A stretch of 64,000 nucleotides of DNA from positions 416,342 through 480,341 of the forward strand of contig NZ_JAGYPG010000001.1 in assembly GCF_018343625.1 (NCBI RefSeq). The letters are read 5' to 3'. Source of the DNA: Lederbergia citri. Lineage in GTDB: Bacteria > Bacillota > Bacilli > Bacillales > Bacillaceae_C. The first letter of the stretch is position 1. The number at the start of each line of letters is the position of its first letter. Shown here one piece after another: positions 32,008 through 44,376 of this stretch. The position numbers and the translations under genes are program-made. Below the pieces are notes generated by a model. That model worked only from the letters and a program-made list of their open reading frames with translations, was not told the origin of the DNA and searched no databases.

Positions 32008-33720
32008 TTACATTCTCTGCATTTCCTTCACTTTATCCTCATCAGGTGTAACATACACCGTCTGTTGATTGTCGTAAATCACAAACCCCGGCTTGGACCC
32101 ACTAGGTTTTTTTACATGTCGTATTTTAGTAAAATCGACAGGCACAGAAGCGGAGTTTTTGGCTTTACTGAAATAAGCAGCTAACTTTGCCGCTTCAAGA
32201 ATTGTTTCCTCCTTCGGCTCTTTACTGCGGATGACGACATGGGACCCGGGTATATCTTTTGTATGGAGCCAGATCTCGTCTCGACCAGCTAACTTATTTG
32301 TTAAATAATCATTCTGTTTATTATTTTTACCAACGAGTATTTCTGTTCCGTCTGAAGCTTCGTATCGATCGATAACTGGTTTTGCGTTTGGATTTTTCCT
32401 TTGCCCTTTTTTATGCCGCAGCCTTAAGTAACCTTGTTCAGCAAGTTCTTCACGAATTTCTTCAATATCTCTTGTCGATGCTGAAGCTAGTTGTTGCAGG
32501 AGTCCATCAAAATAGTTGATTTCATCTTCTGCTTTTTCAATTTGCTCCTTCACAACCTGAACAGAATTTTTTGCTTTTTGATACTTAGTATAATAGCTCT
32601 GTGCGTTTTCTGATGGGCTTTTTCTCGGATCCAGCTCGATTGTCATTTGTCCGCCAGTTTCATCATAATAATTGATAACGGAAATATCCTTCATCCCTTT
32701 ATTAACGAGATGCATATTTGCCGTTAATAATTCACCAAGTAATTGGTATTCGTCTGCTTTTTCTGCGGCTTCCAAAGTCGCCTGCAGTTTCTTCACTTTC
32801 GTTTCATTCTTATTTTTTTCATTTTTCATTAATCGTTCAAGATCGAAAGCTTGCTGTTTTACACGATCACGATCAGCTTTGCCGAAATAAAAACGGTCAA
32901 GCATCTCACTTAAAGAGGTAAACTGTTTAAATTCCCCGTTAAGGTGAGTAAAAGGGAATAAATAAAATTGTTCTTTATCTTCTGCTGCTGTAATAGATGG
33001 ATCGTAACGATTGTTTTTCAACTGCTCCAACAGCAAGACAAATGCTTTTGGAACTGTCACTCTATTCGCAAGACCAGCCTTAAAGATCAATTCTTTTGCC
33101 AAAATTGGTGAAAATCCTGCAAACTTTTCTACTATTTGTTTATCAAGCTTTCCACTATTAAAATCAATTTCTTTAAGGACGTCCTCTTCGGATAAAGGAA
33201 GCGGATTTACTTTATCTTGAGCTGGTGGATAAATATATGTAGAACCAGGCAAAATCGTTCGATAACTATTTAGAGCAGTTGGAATATGCTTAATGCTATC
33301 AATAATCTTTTCTTTTTCCTTATCAGCTAAAATAATATTGCTATGCCTTCCCATAATTTCAACGATTAATTGTTTATAAGACTCATCACCAAGTTCATCA
33401 CGACCGCGAATGTCAAAAATGACAATCCGATCCATGTCCACTTGTTTTATATCTTGAATGATAGCGCCCTCTAAATGTTTTCTTAAAATCATGCAAAACA
33501 TCGGAGGCTCATTTGGATTATCAAATGTATCATTAGTTATTTGCACTCTTGCATAGCTAGGATGAGCGGAAAGTAGGAGTTTATGATTTTGTCTCCCAGC
33601 TCGTATGACCATTACTAATTCATTTTTATAAGGCTGATGAATTTTACTAATTCTGCCTCCTGTAAGTGCATTTTTCAATTCATGCACCATTGCCCGTGTA
33701 AAAAAACCATCAAATGGCAT
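32008..33720 (-). CDS. rqcH: RqcH (NEMF/Rqc2 family), ribosome quality control C-terminal tailing factor
   Basis: RqcH binds obstructed 50S subunits and directs alanine tailing of stalled chains. The 570-residue protein has the NFACT-N domain ([15 protein letters not shown]), the Asp97-Arg98 pair in QVDMDRIV at the same numbering as the functional B. subtilis residues, helix-hairpin-helix and coiled-coil middle regions, and the NFACT-R domain ([30 protein letters not shown]). The ATG at 33720 is preferred over 33729 because AGAGG lies nine bases before it only in that case. It stands alone on the minus strand. Older annotations call the family fibronectin-binding. Confidence 0.94.
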   Translation of the reverse strand: MPFDGFFTRAMVHELKNALTGGRISKIHQPYKNELVMVIRAGRQNHKLLLSAHPSYARVQITNDTFDNPNEPPMFCMILRKHLEGAIIQDIKQVDMDRIVIFDIRGRDELGDESYKQLIVEIMGRHSNIILADKEKEKIIDSIKHIPTALNSYRTILPGSTYIYPPAQDKVNPLPLSEEDVLKEIDFNSGKLDKQIVEKFAGFSPILAKELIFKAGLANRVTVPKAFVLLLEQLKNNRYDPSITAAEDKEQFYLFPFTHLNGEFKQFTSLSEMLDRFYFGKADRDRVKQQAFDLERLMKNEKNKNETKVKKLQATLEAAEKADEYQLLGELLTANMHLVNKGMKDISVINYYDETGGQMTIELDPRKSPSENAQSYYTKYQKAKNSVQVVKEQIEKAEDEINYFDGLLQQLASASTRDIEEIREELAEQGYLRLRHKKGQRKNPNAKPVIDRYEASDGTEILVGKNNKQNDYLTNKLAGRDEIWLHTKDIPGSHVVIRSKEPKEETILEAAKLAAYFSKAKNSASVPVDFTKIRHVKKPSGSKPGFVIYDNQQTVYVTPDEDKVKEMQRM

Positions 33721-33847
33721 TATAAACATCCTCTTCCTAAAATTTCAGTTATCAAAAATTATATCATGAAATGCGAAGACACTGAATAAACTTCCTACTA
33801 TAATAGGACAACTTCTGTTTGTCGAGGAGGAAGAGAGTGATGGCCGC

Positions 33848-36526
33848 GTGTTGTATCATGGAATGAAAGAATCCGAAGTGGAACAGTCTTTAAATACAAG
33901 CGTAAAAAAAGGTCTATCGGAAAAAGCAGTCGAAGCGCGCAGAAAACGATTTGGATGGAATGAATTATCAGAAGGTGAAAAACAATCTGCTCTCCTTCTT
34001 TTTTTTAGTCAGTTTAAGGATTTTATGGTACTCGTTTTACTAGGCGCTACCCTTCTTTCTGGACTTCTTGGAGAATATGTTGACGCCATCGCTATTATGG
34101 CGATCGTTCTTATCAATGGATTATTGGGGTTTTTTCAGGAAAGAAAAGCGGAAAAATCGTTGCAAGCATTGAAAAATTTATCAGCACCACAAGTAAATGT
34201 ATTAAGAGACGGTAAGTGGATAAAAATGAATTCACGTGAAGTCGTTCCTGGGGATATATTAAAATTTTCAAGCGGGGATCGGATGGGAGCAGACGTTAGA
34301 ATCATCGTCGCAAACAATTTAGAAATAGAAGAATCAGCTCTAACCGGAGAATCCATTCCAACCGTAAAACATACGTCACCGATAGAAGAAAAGTCTCCTA
34401 ACTTGGGAGATATGAATAATATGGGTTTCATGGGTACATTGATTACTCGTGGTAATGGCATTGGGATTGTTACTACCACAGGAATGTCGACGGCAATGGG
34501 AAGAATTGCCGATATGATTCAAACGACTACTGCTGTAATGACACCATTACAAAGAAGACTGGAGCAATTAGGAAAAATATTAATATCTGTGGCTATATTT
34601 CTTACATTGCTTGTTGTCGCAGCGGGTATCGTCCATGGACATGATGTGTATACGATGTTCCTTGCCGGAGTTTCACTAGCGGTAGCAGCTATTCCAGAAG
34701 GATTGCCTGCAATAGTAACGGTTGCTTTATCACTTGGAGTACAGAGGATGATCAAAAAGAATGCTATTGTCCGGAAACTTCCTGCGGTAGAAACATTAGG
34801 ATGCGCTTCTGTAATTTGTTCAGATAAAACTGGAACTATGACATTAAATAAAATGACCGTCACTCATTTATGGAGTGGAGGAAGAACTTGGTTAGTAAAA
34901 GGTGACGAGCATGAAGTAAAAGGCTCTTTCTATGAAAATGAAAAACTAATTAACCCTCAAAAAGAAAAATCAATTTCCCAACTTCTAACTTTTGGCGTCC
35001 TATGTAATGATACGGAAATTGTGATTCAAGATAAAACGATGGCAATAGATGGTGATCCTACCGAAGGGGCTCTTCTATTTGCTGGATTAAAGGCGGGCTT
35101 TCATAAGGAGGAAATTACAAAGCAATTTACGATAGAAAAAGAATTTCCATTTGATTCATCGCGGAAAATGATGACTGTAATCGTAAAAGATGCAAATGGA
35201 AAAAGGTTTTCGATTACGAAAGGAGCCCCAGATGTATTAATTGAAAAATGCGAATCTATTTTATGGGAAGGGAAGCAACGGATATTAAATGCTCAGCTTG
35301 TAAATGAAGCGAAAGGTGCGGTTGACAATCTTGCCGCTCAAGCATTGCGGACAATTGCCATTGCCTTTAAACCATTACATTCACATAAAACTCCTCAAAA
35401 GGAAGAAGAAGTAGAAAAAGGTTTAACCTTTATTGGATTGCAAGGAATGATTGATCCACCACGTCCTGAAGTTAAAGCAGCTGTTGCTGAATGTAAAACA
35501 GCAGGAATCAAAACGGTTATGATTACAGGGGACCATAAGGCGACTGCTTGTGCTATCGCTGAACAGCTAGGAATTTTAACACATAAAGATCAAGTAATGG
35601 ATGGTAAGCTATTAAATGAATTATCTGTTGATGAATTAGAAAATATTGTAGAAGATATCTCCGTTTTTGCTAGGGTTACTCCAGAACATAAATTGAAAAT
35701 AGTAAAAGCATTTCAAAATAGAGGACATGTTGTCGCAATGACTGGAGATGGAATTAATGATGCACCTGCCATAAAAGCAGCCGATATTGGAATTGCGATG
35801 GGCATTACGGGAACAGATGTAGCAAAAGAGGCATCTTCACTCATTCTTCTTGATGATAATTTTGCGACAATAAAAGTTGCGATTAAAGAAGGTCGTAATA
35901 TATACGAAAATATTCGCAAATTTATCCGTTACTTACTGGCATCAAACGTAGGGGAAATTTTAGTAATGCTGTTTGCAATGTTAATGTCATTGCCATTACC
36001 GCTTGTTCCTATTCAAATTCTATGGGTAAACTTGGTTACAGATGGATTGCCAGCAATGGCTCTAGGATTAGATCAACCTGAAGAAAATGTAATGAAACGA
36101 AAACCGAGACATTTAAAAGAAGGAGTATTTGCTAGAGGATTGGGTTGGAAGATCATTTCAAGAGGTTTTCTAATTGGTATTGCCACATTGATAGCATTCA
36201 TCATCATCTACCATCGAAATCCTAATGATCTCCCCTATGCACAAACAGTTGCTTTTGCAACACTAGTTCTAGCACAGCTAATCCACGTATTCGATTGTAG
36301 AAGTGAAATTTCTGTGTTTTCAAGAAACCCATTTGAAAATAAATATTTAGTTTGGTCCGTTATTTCTTCAGCTGTACTTATGATTGCCGTCATCTATGTA
36401 CCAATGTTACAGCCGATTTTCCATACTGTATCTATAGCTGCAAATGATTGGCTATTAATAATCGGAATGAGTGCCTTACCAACTTTTTTACTAGCAGGAT
36501 CATTTTTTATAAGAAAAAAGAAATAA
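33848..36526 (+). CDS. yloB: P-type calcium-transporting ATPase (YloB-like)
   Basis: An 892-residue P2-type cation ATPase, close to the B. subtilis YloB Ca pump of spores. It has an N-terminal regulatory segment, the actuator motif LTGESIP, the membrane PEGLPA motif in VAAIPEGLPAIVTVA, the phosphorylation loop CSDKTGTMT, TGDH in MITGDHKATA, GDGINDAPAIK and about four further C-terminal membrane helices including the site segment LWVNLVTDGLPAMALG. Start is GTG 33848 or TTG 33851; the ribosome site is weak. TATAAT at 33799-33804 is a possible -10. Confidence 0.93.
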   Translation: MLYHGMKESEVEQSLNTSVKKGLSEKAVEARRKRFGWNELSEGEKQSALLLFFSQFKDFMVLVLLGATLLSGLLGEYVDAIAIMAIVLINGLLGFFQERKAEKSLQALKNLSAPQVNVLRDGKWIKMNSREVVPGDILKFSSGDRMGADVRIIVANNLEIEESALTGESIPTVKHTSPIEEKSPNLGDMNNMGFMGTLITRGNGIGIVTTTGMSTAMGRIADMIQTTTAVMTPLQRRLEQLGKILISVAIFLTLLVVAAGIVHGHDVYTMFLAGVSLAVAAIPEGLPAIVTVALSLGVQRMIKKNAIVRKLPAVETLGCASVICSDKTGTMTLNKMTVTHLWSGGRTWLVKGDEHEVKGSFYENEKLINPQKEKSISQLLTFGVLCNDTEIVIQDKTMAIDGDPTEGALLFAGLKAGFHKEEITKQFTIEKEFPFDSSRKMMTVIVKDANGKRFSITKGAPDVLIEKCESILWEGKQRILNAQLVNEAKGAVDNLAAQALRTIAIAFKPLHSHKTPQKEEEVEKGLTFIGLQGMIDPPRPEVKAAVAECKTAGIKTVMITGDHKATACAIAEQLGILTHKDQVMDGKLLNELSVDELENIVEDISVFARVTPEHKLKIVKAFQNRGHVVAMTGDGINDAPAIKAADIGIAMGITGTDVAKEASSLILLDDNFATIKVAIKEGRNIYENIRKFIRYLLASNVGEILVMLFAMLMSLPLPLVPIQILWVNLVTDGLPAMALGLDQPEENVMKRKPRHLKEGVFARGLGWKIISRGFLIGIATLIAFIIIYHRNPNDLPYAQTVAFATLVLAQLIHVFDCRSEISVFSRNPFENKYLVWSVISSAVLMIAVIYVPMLQPIFHTVSIAANDWLLIIGMSALPTFLLAGSFFIRKKK

Positions 36527-36761
36527 CTTATGATATAATTCTAAAGGTGATAGAGGATGTTCTATGACCTTTTTATTTAATGTTGGATTTTGTAGAATAC
36601 ATTAATAATTTGTTAATGGAGTAAAGGTGCAATACTCCTACCAATAAAAGCGTATAGAAGCGAATAGCACAAATCATTTTAACAAAGCTGTATAATAAAA
36701 AAATCTTGAATAAGAGTATAGAAATAAAGAAATAAACCGATAGTTGGATTGGGGGAGCAAT

Positions 36762-37022
36762 ATGTCAATTAAGCTCTTAAACATAGGTTTTGGAAATATC
36801 GTGTCAGCAAATCGAATCATTTCAATTGTACGACCTGAATCTGCACCTATAAAAAGAATCATTCAAGATGCTCGGGATCGTGCAACGTTAATAGATGCTA
36901 CATATGGAAGACGGACGAGGGCTGTAATCATTATGGATAGTGAACATGTCATTCTTTCAGCCGTGCAGCCAGAAACGGTTGCCCAGCGTTTATTTGGGAA
37001 AGATGACAATGAGGAAGGGTAG
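36762..37022 (+). CDS. remA: RemA, biofilm-matrix regulatory protein
   Basis: RemA is a small DNA-binding activator of matrix and osmoprotection genes in B. subtilis. The 86-residue protein is highly conserved: [67 protein letters not shown] 36762 is chosen by alignment and the upstream GGGGGAG. gmk follows 12 bases on. The gene yloC that usually precedes it is absent. Confidence 0.93.
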   Translation: MSIKLLNIGFGNIVSANRIISIVRPESAPIKRIIQDARDRATLIDATYGRRTRAVIIMDSEHVILSAVQPETVAQRLFGKDDNEEG

Positions 37023-37649
<627 letters not shown>

Positions 37650-37856
37650 ATGTTATATCCATCAATTGATAAGCTAATGAAAGTTATTGACTCGAAATAT
37701 TCACTTGTAACAATTGCTTCACGTCGTGCCCGAAATATGCAGGATGAAGAAAATCCAAAATTAGAGCACTATCGTTCACATAAGTTTGTTGGGAAGGCTC
37801 TTGAAGAAATATATGGCGGTGTGCTAAAGCTTAAAGAAACAAATGAAGACAAATAA
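37650..37856 (+). CDS. rpoZ: RNA polymerase omega subunit
   Basis: Omega helps fold and assemble the beta' subunit. The 68-residue protein has the family segments [15 protein letters not shown] and [14 protein letters not shown]. Its ATG follows the gmk stop directly, so translation is probably coupled. A terminator follows. Confidence 0.94.
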   Translation: MLYPSIDKLMKVIDSKYSLVTIASRRARNMQDEENPKLEHYRSHKFVGKALEEIYGGVLKLKETNEDK

Positions 37857-37869
37857 TGACAAAATTCTT

Positions 37870-37898
37870 AAAGGCAACCTACAAATGGTTGTCTTTTC
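37870..37898 (+). terminator. intrinsic terminator after rpoZ
   Basis: AAGGCAACC / GGTTGTCTT stem with one G-T pair and a seven-base loop, followed by a T-rich stretch. Confidence 0.75.
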
Positions 37899-37958
37899 TA
37901 TTCTAATGAGACAATAATATGATTAATGAAAATGATTTGATGATGGGAGATTTATAAC

Positions 37959-39158
37959 ATGGGCGGAAAAAATATTCTAGTATGCGTAAGTGGAGGAATT
38001 GCTGTTTATAAAGCTTGTACATTAACAAGCAAGCTCGTTCAAAACGGATACAATGTAAAAGTAATCATGAGTGAATCAGCCATGAAATTTGTATCTCCGC
38101 TTACCTTCCAAGCTTTATCAAGAAATGAAGTATATACAGATACGTTTATTGAAAATAATCCTAAAGTCATTGCTCATATTGATGTGGCGGATTGGGCAGA
38201 TCTTATTATAGTTGCTCCTGCGACAGCAAATATGATTGGGAAGATCGCAAATGGGATTGCGGACGATATGATTTCCACTACCTTGCTCGCAGCTACGGCG
38301 CCTGTGTGGATTGCACCAGCTATGAATGTTCATATGTACAGTCATCCTGCCGTGCAAAAAAACATCGATACACTTTATCAATTCGGACATCGTTTTATTG
38401 AGCCAGGTGAAGGTTACTTAGCTTGCGGCTATGTTGGAAAAGGAAGATTGGAAGAACCAGAAGCGATAGTAAAATTAATTCATTCACATTTTAATCCATC
38501 CCCTGTACCACTAGATGGAAAGAAATTTTTAATAACGGCAGGTCCTACAAAAGAAAAAATTGATCCTGTACGGTACGTAACGAACCACTCCAGTGGAAAA
38601 ATGGGCTATGCTCTTGCTGAAGAAGCAATAAAAATGGGTGCAGAAGTTGTCTTAATTTCAGGTGCCGACAACATGCCAGCTCCAAATGGTGTTACCCATA
38701 TCAAAATTGAAAGCGCAGAAGAAATGTATAATGAGGTAATGAAATATTTTACCCACATGGATGTCATTATTAAAAGTGCAGCGGTGTCAGATTACACACC
38801 AAGTCAAGTTTATGATAAAAAAGTGAAAAAACAAGATGGAAACTTAATGATAGAGTTTAAGAGAACGAAAGACATCTTATTGGAATTAGGGAAAAATAAA
38901 AAACATCAATTTCTTGTTGGCTTTGCAGCAGAAACAAATGATTTGGAAAAATATGCAGTGCAAAAACTAGAAAGAAAAAATGTAGATATGATCGTTGGTA
39001 ACAATATTCTTGAAGCTGGTGCCGGATTTTCAGGGGATACAAACATCGTTACTATTTTCCATAAAGACCATTCGATGAAAAAACTTCCTTTATTAAGTAA
39101 GAATGAAACGGCTAAAGAAATCTTAGGAGAAATCATCCTCAAAATGGGAGATGACTAA
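37959..39158 (+). CDS. coaBC: bifunctional phosphopantothenoylcysteine decarboxylase / synthetase
   Basis: CoaBC carries out two coenzyme A steps. The 399-residue protein has the flavin CoaC domain first (ILVCVSGGIAVYKA; catalytic His in AHIDVADWADL; APAMNVHMY; Cys in GYLACGYVGKGRL). The CoaB domain starts at about residue 186 (LITAGPTKEKIDPVRYVTNH, SSGKMGYALAEEA). ATG 37959 has GGGAG upstream. priA follows after two bases. Confidence 0.95.
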   Translation: MGGKNILVCVSGGIAVYKACTLTSKLVQNGYNVKVIMSESAMKFVSPLTFQALSRNEVYTDTFIENNPKVIAHIDVADWADLIIVAPATANMIGKIANGIADDMISTTLLAATAPVWIAPAMNVHMYSHPAVQKNIDTLYQFGHRFIEPGEGYLACGYVGKGRLEEPEAIVKLIHSHFNPSPVPLDGKKFLITAGPTKEKIDPVRYVTNHSSGKMGYALAEEAIKMGAEVVLISGADNMPAPNGVTHIKIESAEEMYNEVMKYFTHMDVIIKSAAVSDYTPSQVYDKKVKKQDGNLMIEFKRTKDILLELGKNKKHQFLVGFAAETNDLEKYAVQKLERKNVDMIVGNNILEAGAGFSGDTNIVTIFHKDHSMKKLPLLSKNETAKEILGEIILKMGDD

Positions 39159-39160
39159 AA

Positions 39161-41566
39161 ATGAAAATTGCTACAGTCATTGTAGACGTACCAACACTTG
39201 GAACAGATAAAGAATTTGATTATCTGATTCCTGAAAAATGGATAGGAATTATTGAACCAGGAATGAGAGTGGCAGTACCTTTTGGGCCAAGAACGATACA
39301 GGGGTTTGTCACTGGAGTGAAAAGTGATAGCCCTTTTTCGAATAAATTAAAGGCATTAAAAGAGCCACTTGATATAACACCTGTTCTGAATAAAGAGTTG
39401 CTTGAACTTGGAGAATGGCTGGCCACTGACACACTTTCCTTTAAAATATCATGTTTTCAAGCGATGCTCCCCGCCGCAATGAAAGCAAAATACGAAAAGC
39501 GATTTTTACGGATTAATAAGGAGCATAATCCTTTTCTCGATGACCTATTCGCCGGAAAACAAGAGATTTCGTGGAAAAAGGCAGAAGAACGAAACATTCT
39601 TCCTGCCCTCCATGCTGAAATAAAATTTGGAAATGCAGAAGTTGTATATGATGTTAAAAGTCTTGCTAGAAAAAAGATGATAAAAGTCTATCAAACTATG
39701 ATGGTTAATGCTGAAATTTTAACATTATTAAACTCCCTTCCATCAAATGCCAGCAATCAAAAAAAGATACTTGAATTCGTATTAAAGCAACAGGCTGATG
39801 AATATTCTGCAAAAGAACTATCGGAAACAGGAGCACCCCAGTCTTCCATTCAAGCTTTAGTAAAAAAAGGTGTCTTTTCAGAAAAAAGTGTAGAAGTATA
39901 TCGTGATCCATTTGAACATAAGCAATTTACTCGTACGGAGCCACATCCATTAACGAATGAACAACAAGAAGCCATTTCACCTATATTAGATACGATTGAA
40001 TGTGAAAAATATGAAACTTATCTATTATATGGTGTTACGGGTAGTGGAAAAACAGAAATTTATTTACAGTCCATTCAAAAAGTATTAGACAAGGGACAGG
40101 AAGCAATTGTCCTTGTACCTGAAATCTCACTTACGCCGCAAATGGTCGATCGATTTAAAAGTAGATTTGGCGATGATGTGGCGGTATTGCATAGCGGCCT
40201 ATCAATTGGAGAGAAATACGATGAGTGGAGAAAGGTGCAAAGAAAAGAAGCGAAGGTTGTCGTAGGAGCCCGTTCAGCAGTATTCGCGCCTTTCGAAAAT
40301 TTAGGTATCATTATTATTGATGAAGAGCATGAGACAAGCTATAAACAAGAGGAACTGCCAAGGTACCACGCTAGAGATGTAGCCATTTATCGAGCGAAGC
40401 ATCATCATTGTCCTGTTATTCTCGGAAGTGCAACACCGTCCCTTGAGTCATTCGCAAGAGCGCAAAAGAAGGTGTATCACCAACTTACTTTATCAAGGAG
40501 AATGAATAATAAAGAACTTCCACATGTTTCTATCGTGGATATGCGTGAGGAAATGAGAGATGGGAATCGTTCGATGTTCTCTAGGGAATTACATTCTAAA
40601 CTTGCAGACCGTTTAGAAAAAAAAGAACAAACGATTTTATTTCTTAATAGAAGAGGTCATTCATCATTTATGATGTGCAGAGACTGCGGGTATGTAATGC
40701 AATGTCCTCATTGTGATATCTCACTTACATTTCATCGATATACGAATGAAATGAAATGTCATTACTGCGGGTTTAATACTTTCGTTCCAAACACTTGTCC
40801 TGAATGCTCAAGCAACCATATACGTTATTTCGGAACTGGCACTCAGAAAGTGGAAGAAGAATTGTATAAAATTTTTCCAGATGCAAGAGTTGTTCGTATG
40901 GATGTCGATACAACGGGACGAAAGGGAGCACATGAAAAGTTATTGGAACATTTTCAATCTGGAAAAGCGGATATTTTACTAGGAACGCAAATGATAGCTA
41001 AAGGACTTGATTTTCCAAACATTACTCTTGTGGGAGTTCTTAGTGCTGATACGATGCTTCATTTACCAGATTTTAGGGCAAGTGAAAAAACATTTCAGCT
41101 TCTTACTCAAGTGAGCGGCAGAGCAGGAAGACATGAGCTTAGTGGAGAAGTAGTCATTCAAACATATACACCTGAACATTACAGTGTTCAATTTGCCGGT
41201 AAGCAAGACTATGATCGCTTCTATCATCAAGAAATGATTATGCGTAAGGTAGGATCTTATCCACCTTTTTATTATTTATCACTTATTACGATCAGCCACG
41301 AAGATTTAATGAAGACTGTTTCAACGACAGAAAAAATCACAAAATATATTCAATCAAGAATATCGGATGAAGCGATTATATTAGGTCCAGTTGCATCTCC
41401 GATTCCTCGTATCAATAATAGATATCGTTATCAATGTTTGATAAAATACAAGCATGAACCAGATCTAAAACCAACATTACACAAAGTATTGGAACATTAT
41501 CAACAGCAGTTTATTAAAGAAGGTTTGACAATATCGATAGATGTGAATCCTTACATGATGATGTAA
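39161..41566 (+). CDS. priA: primosomal replication-restart helicase PriA
   Basis: PriA reloads the replicative helicase at stalled forks. The 801-residue protein has an N-terminal DNA-binding domain, Walker A YGVTGSGKTEIYL, Walker B IIIDEEHETSYKQ, the zinc cysteine cluster (CRDCGYVMQCPHCD, CHYCGF, CPECSS) and helicase motifs GTQMIAKGLDFPN and QVSGRAGR. All expected elements are present. Confidence 0.96.
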   Translation: MKIATVIVDVPTLGTDKEFDYLIPEKWIGIIEPGMRVAVPFGPRTIQGFVTGVKSDSPFSNKLKALKEPLDITPVLNKELLELGEWLATDTLSFKISCFQAMLPAAMKAKYEKRFLRINKEHNPFLDDLFAGKQEISWKKAEERNILPALHAEIKFGNAEVVYDVKSLARKKMIKVYQTMMVNAEILTLLNSLPSNASNQKKILEFVLKQQADEYSAKELSETGAPQSSIQALVKKGVFSEKSVEVYRDPFEHKQFTRTEPHPLTNEQQEAISPILDTIECEKYETYLLYGVTGSGKTEIYLQSIQKVLDKGQEAIVLVPEISLTPQMVDRFKSRFGDDVAVLHSGLSIGEKYDEWRKVQRKEAKVVVGARSAVFAPFENLGIIIIDEEHETSYKQEELPRYHARDVAIYRAKHHHCPVILGSATPSLESFARAQKKVYHQLTLSRRMNNKELPHVSIVDMREEMRDGNRSMFSRELHSKLADRLEKKEQTILFLNRRGHSSFMMCRDCGYVMQCPHCDISLTFHRYTNEMKCHYCGFNTFVPNTCPECSSNHIRYFGTGTQKVEEELYKIFPDARVVRMDVDTTGRKGAHEKLLEHFQSGKADILLGTQMIAKGLDFPNITLVGVLSADTMLHLPDFRASEKTFQLLTQVSGRAGRHELSGEVVIQTYTPEHYSVQFAGKQDYDRFYHQEMIMRKVGSYPPFYYLSLITISHEDLMKTVSTTEKITKYIQSRISDEAIILGPVASPIPRINNRYRYQCLIKYKHEPDLKPTLHKVLEHYQQQFIKEGLTISIDVNPYMMM

Positions 41567-41589
41567 CAGAATAGAAAAGAGTGGATATA

Positions 41590-42075
41590 TTGGCGATTCT
41601 CACCATTGTACAACATCCTTCAGGTATATTAGAGCAAAAATGCGAGCAAGTTACTGAATTTGAGACCGAGTTGCATCAATTATTAGATGATATGTATGAA
41701 ACGATGATAGCAGCAGATGGAGTCGGTCTTGCTGCTCCCCAAATTGGAATAAGAAAACAAATTGCAGTCATTGAAGTTGATGAAGAAGAAGGAAGGCTGG
41801 AACTAATCAATCCTAAAATCGTTGGACGTAATGGAGAACAGACAGATATTGAAGGATGTCTAAGTTTTCCAGGTCTTTATGGGACCGTCTCACGGTTTTA
41901 TACGATTACGGTAAAAGCCAAAAATCGATATGGCGAAGATTTTACTTTAACAGCCGATGAGTATTTAGCTCGAGTGATCCAGCATGAAATGGATCATTTA
42001 AATGGAGTTCTTTTTACTTCAAAAATAATCGATTATATTGATGAAGAAGATTTAGAAAGTAGTGAAGATGAATGA
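41590..42075 (+). CDS. def: peptide deformylase
   Basis: Def removes formyl groups from nascent N-terminal methionine. The 161-residue metalloenzyme has motif [11 protein letters not shown], motif [10 protein letters not shown] and motif [12 protein letters not shown], providing the Cys and two His metal ligands. TTG 41590 (giving [10 protein letters not shown]) is favoured because AAAGAGTGGA lies upstream; GTG 41581 is the longer alternative. The stop overlaps the fmt start. Confidence 0.93.
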   Translation: MAILTIVQHPSGILEQKCEQVTEFETELHQLLDDMYETMIAADGVGLAAPQIGIRKQIAVIEVDEEEGRLELINPKIVGRNGEQTDIEGCLSFPGLYGTVSRFYTITVKAKNRYGEDFTLTADEYLARVIQHEMDHLNGVLFTSKIIDYIDEEDLESSEDE

Positions 42076-43025
42076 CAAAAATCGTATTTATGGGTACACC
42101 AGATTTTTCAGTACCAGTGCTTAGAAGTCTTGTTGAAAATAGATATGATATATTAGCGGTTGTTACTCAACCAGACCGCCCGGTAGGACGCAAAAAAGTC
42201 ATGACACCACCACCTGTTAAAATCGAAGCAGAGCGGCATGGAATTCGTGTACTTCAACCGGAAAAGATTCGGGAGATAGAATCTGCAAATGAAATCCTTA
42301 AGTTACAGCCGGATTTAATTGTTACAGCTGCATATGGTCAGATATTACCAACAGCTATACTAGAGGCACCTAAATATGGTTGTATAAATGTTCATGCTTC
42401 ACTACTACCTGAATTAAGGGGTGGAGCCCCTATTCATTATGCTATTTTACATGGAAAAGAAAAAACAGGAATTACAATCATGTATATGGTTGATAAACTT
42501 GATGCCGGAGATATTATTAGCCAAATCGAAGTACCTATAAATGAAGAGGATAATGTAGGAACGTTGCATGATAAGTTAAGCGAAGCAGGCTCTAAATTGC
42601 TTATTGATACGATACCTAAACTACTTGCAGGGAATATTAAGGCTGAGCCACAAAATCACGACAAGGCGACGTTTGCTTCTAACATTAAACGCGAACAAGA
42701 AAAGATTAATTGGAATGATGATGGAGAAACGATTTATAACCAAATAAGGGGCTTATGTCCATGGCCTGTCGCTTATACAACATTTAATGGCCAAGTTTGG
42801 AAAGTGTGGAAAGCGGAGAAACTGAGAATAGCCGAGGAGCATTCCCCCGGAGAAATCATATTAATAGAGCAGGATGGTTTCGTTGTTTCAACAGGAAATA
42901 ATATAGGAATAAAAATAGTTGAGCTTCAGCCAGCTGGTAAGAAAAAAATGACCGCTCAGCAATTTTTACATGGAGCTGGAAATGAAATCAATCTCGGCTC
43001 TAGATTGGACATAAGTGATGAATAA
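42072..43025 (+). CDS. fmt: methionyl-tRNA formyltransferase
   Basis: Fmt formylates initiator Met-tRNA, paired with def. The 317-residue protein has [13 protein letters not shown], the formyl-transfer motif [16 protein letters not shown] with catalytic Asn/His, and [10 protein letters not shown], then a C-terminal tRNA-binding domain. It overlaps def by ATGA and rsmB by eight bases. Confidence 0.96.
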   Translation: MTKIVFMGTPDFSVPVLRSLVENRYDILAVVTQPDRPVGRKKVMTPPPVKIEAERHGIRVLQPEKIREIESANEILKLQPDLIVTAAYGQILPTAILEAPKYGCINVHASLLPELRGGAPIHYAILHGKEKTGITIMYMVDKLDAGDIISQIEVPINEEDNVGTLHDKLSEAGSKLLIDTIPKLLAGNIKAEPQNHDKATFASNIKREQEKINWNDDGETIYNQIRGLCPWPVAYTTFNGQVWKVWKAEKLRIAEEHSPGEIILIEQDGFVVSTGNNIGIKIVELQPAGKKKMTAQQFLHGAGNEINLGSRLDISDE

Positions 43026-44361
43026 ACCGAAAAAGAATGTAAGAGAAGCTGCATTAGATGTACTAGAAGCCATTGATAAGCACCAATCCTATAGTAATTT
43101 ACTTTTAAATCAAGTGATAAAAAAATATCAAATTACTGGTCCAGATACAGGCTTGTTGACAGAAATCGTGTATGGTACGATTCAACGAAAAATGACGTTA
43201 GATTATTATTTGCAACCGTTCATCAAAAAAAAGCCTGAACATTGGGTCCGTATCTTGCTGCGTCTTTCACTATATCAAATGATTTATTTAGATAAAGTTC
43301 CAGACCGAGCTATTATTTTTGAAGCAGTAGAAATTGCAAAAAAGCGCGGTCATCGAGGGATTGTAGGTCTTGTAAATGGTATTTTAAGATCAGTGCAAAG
43401 AGAAGGACTCCAATCACTTGATTCGATTAAGGATCCGGTTGAAAAACTTTCATTAGAGACAAGCCATCCTCTTTGGCTCGTGAAAAGATGGGTAAATCAA
43501 TATGGCTTTGAAAATGCAAAAGCTATGTGTGAAGAAAATCTTTTGGCCCCTGTACAAACTATAAGAATAAACGAGACGAAGACTAATAGAGAAGAAGTTT
43601 GTAGGTTGCTTGAAATAGAAGGTTTTTCTGTTGAGGCTAGCCCGATCATTCCAGAATCCATTCGAATTTTAAAAGGGAATGCTGCCAACTCTGACTTATT
43701 TAAAAAAGGATATTTTAGCATTCAAGATGAAAGTTCGATGACGGTTGCCTATGCACTTGAGATTTCCTCAAATATGACCGTGTTGGATGCTTGTGCTGCC
43801 CCAGGGGGAAAAACAGGACATATTGCCGAATTACTTAATGGATCGGGTAAAGTAACTTCGCTGGACCTTCATCCACATAAAATTAAGCTCATTAAAGAAA
43901 ATGCATCGCGTCTAGGACTTGAAAATATAGATGAGAAAGTAATGGATAGCAGACATGCAAGGGATTCTTTTCAATCCGAGTCGTTTGATCGAATACTAGT
44001 TGATGCACCGTGCTCTGGACTCGGTGTGTTAAGAAGAAAACCAGATATTAAATACACAAAAACGGATCAAGATATCCAATCACTTAAGAAAGTCCAGCTT
44101 CGTATATTGGATGAAACAGCTTCGTTATTAAAAAAAGGTGGACTTCTTGTTTATAGTACTTGTACAGTAGATTTAGAGGAAAACTTTGGGACTGCTGCTG
44201 AATTTCTAGAACAGCATAAAGACTTTGAGCCTCATGCGTTAGCATTGCCAGAGGCACTATCACATTTAGTTGATGGAGACTCAAATACAATTCAAATATT
44301 TCCGCAGGATTTTGGCGGCGATGGATTTTTTATTTCGTGTTTTAGAAAGAAGCTGCTTTAA
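43018..44361 (+). CDS. rsmB: 16S rRNA m5C967 methyltransferase RsmB
   Basis: A 447-residue RsmB (Sun) protein: an N-terminal NusB-like RNA-binding domain ([20 protein letters not shown]), then the SAM-dependent methyltransferase with [14 protein letters not shown], the catalytic Cys motif [18 protein letters not shown] and [14 protein letters not shown] 43018 is used; GTG 43015 is one codon upstream. prpC follows after 15 bases, so the rlmN gene usually here is missing. Confidence 0.94.
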   Translation: MNKPKKNVREAALDVLEAIDKHQSYSNLLLNQVIKKYQITGPDTGLLTEIVYGTIQRKMTLDYYLQPFIKKKPEHWVRILLRLSLYQMIYLDKVPDRAIIFEAVEIAKKRGHRGIVGLVNGILRSVQREGLQSLDSIKDPVEKLSLETSHPLWLVKRWVNQYGFENAKAMCEENLLAPVQTIRINETKTNREEVCRLLEIEGFSVEASPIIPESIRILKGNAANSDLFKKGYFSIQDESSMTVAYALEISSNMTVLDACAAPGGKTGHIAELLNGSGKVTSLDLHPHKIKLIKENASRLGLENIDEKVMDSRHARDSFQSESFDRILVDAPCSGLGVLRRKPDIKYTKTDQDIQSLKKVQLRILDETASLLKKGGLLVYSTCTVDLEENFGTAAEFLEQHKDFEPHALALPEALSHLVDGDSNTIQIFPQDFGGDGFFISCFRKKLL

Positions 44362-44376
44362 AGAGGGGACGAGAGT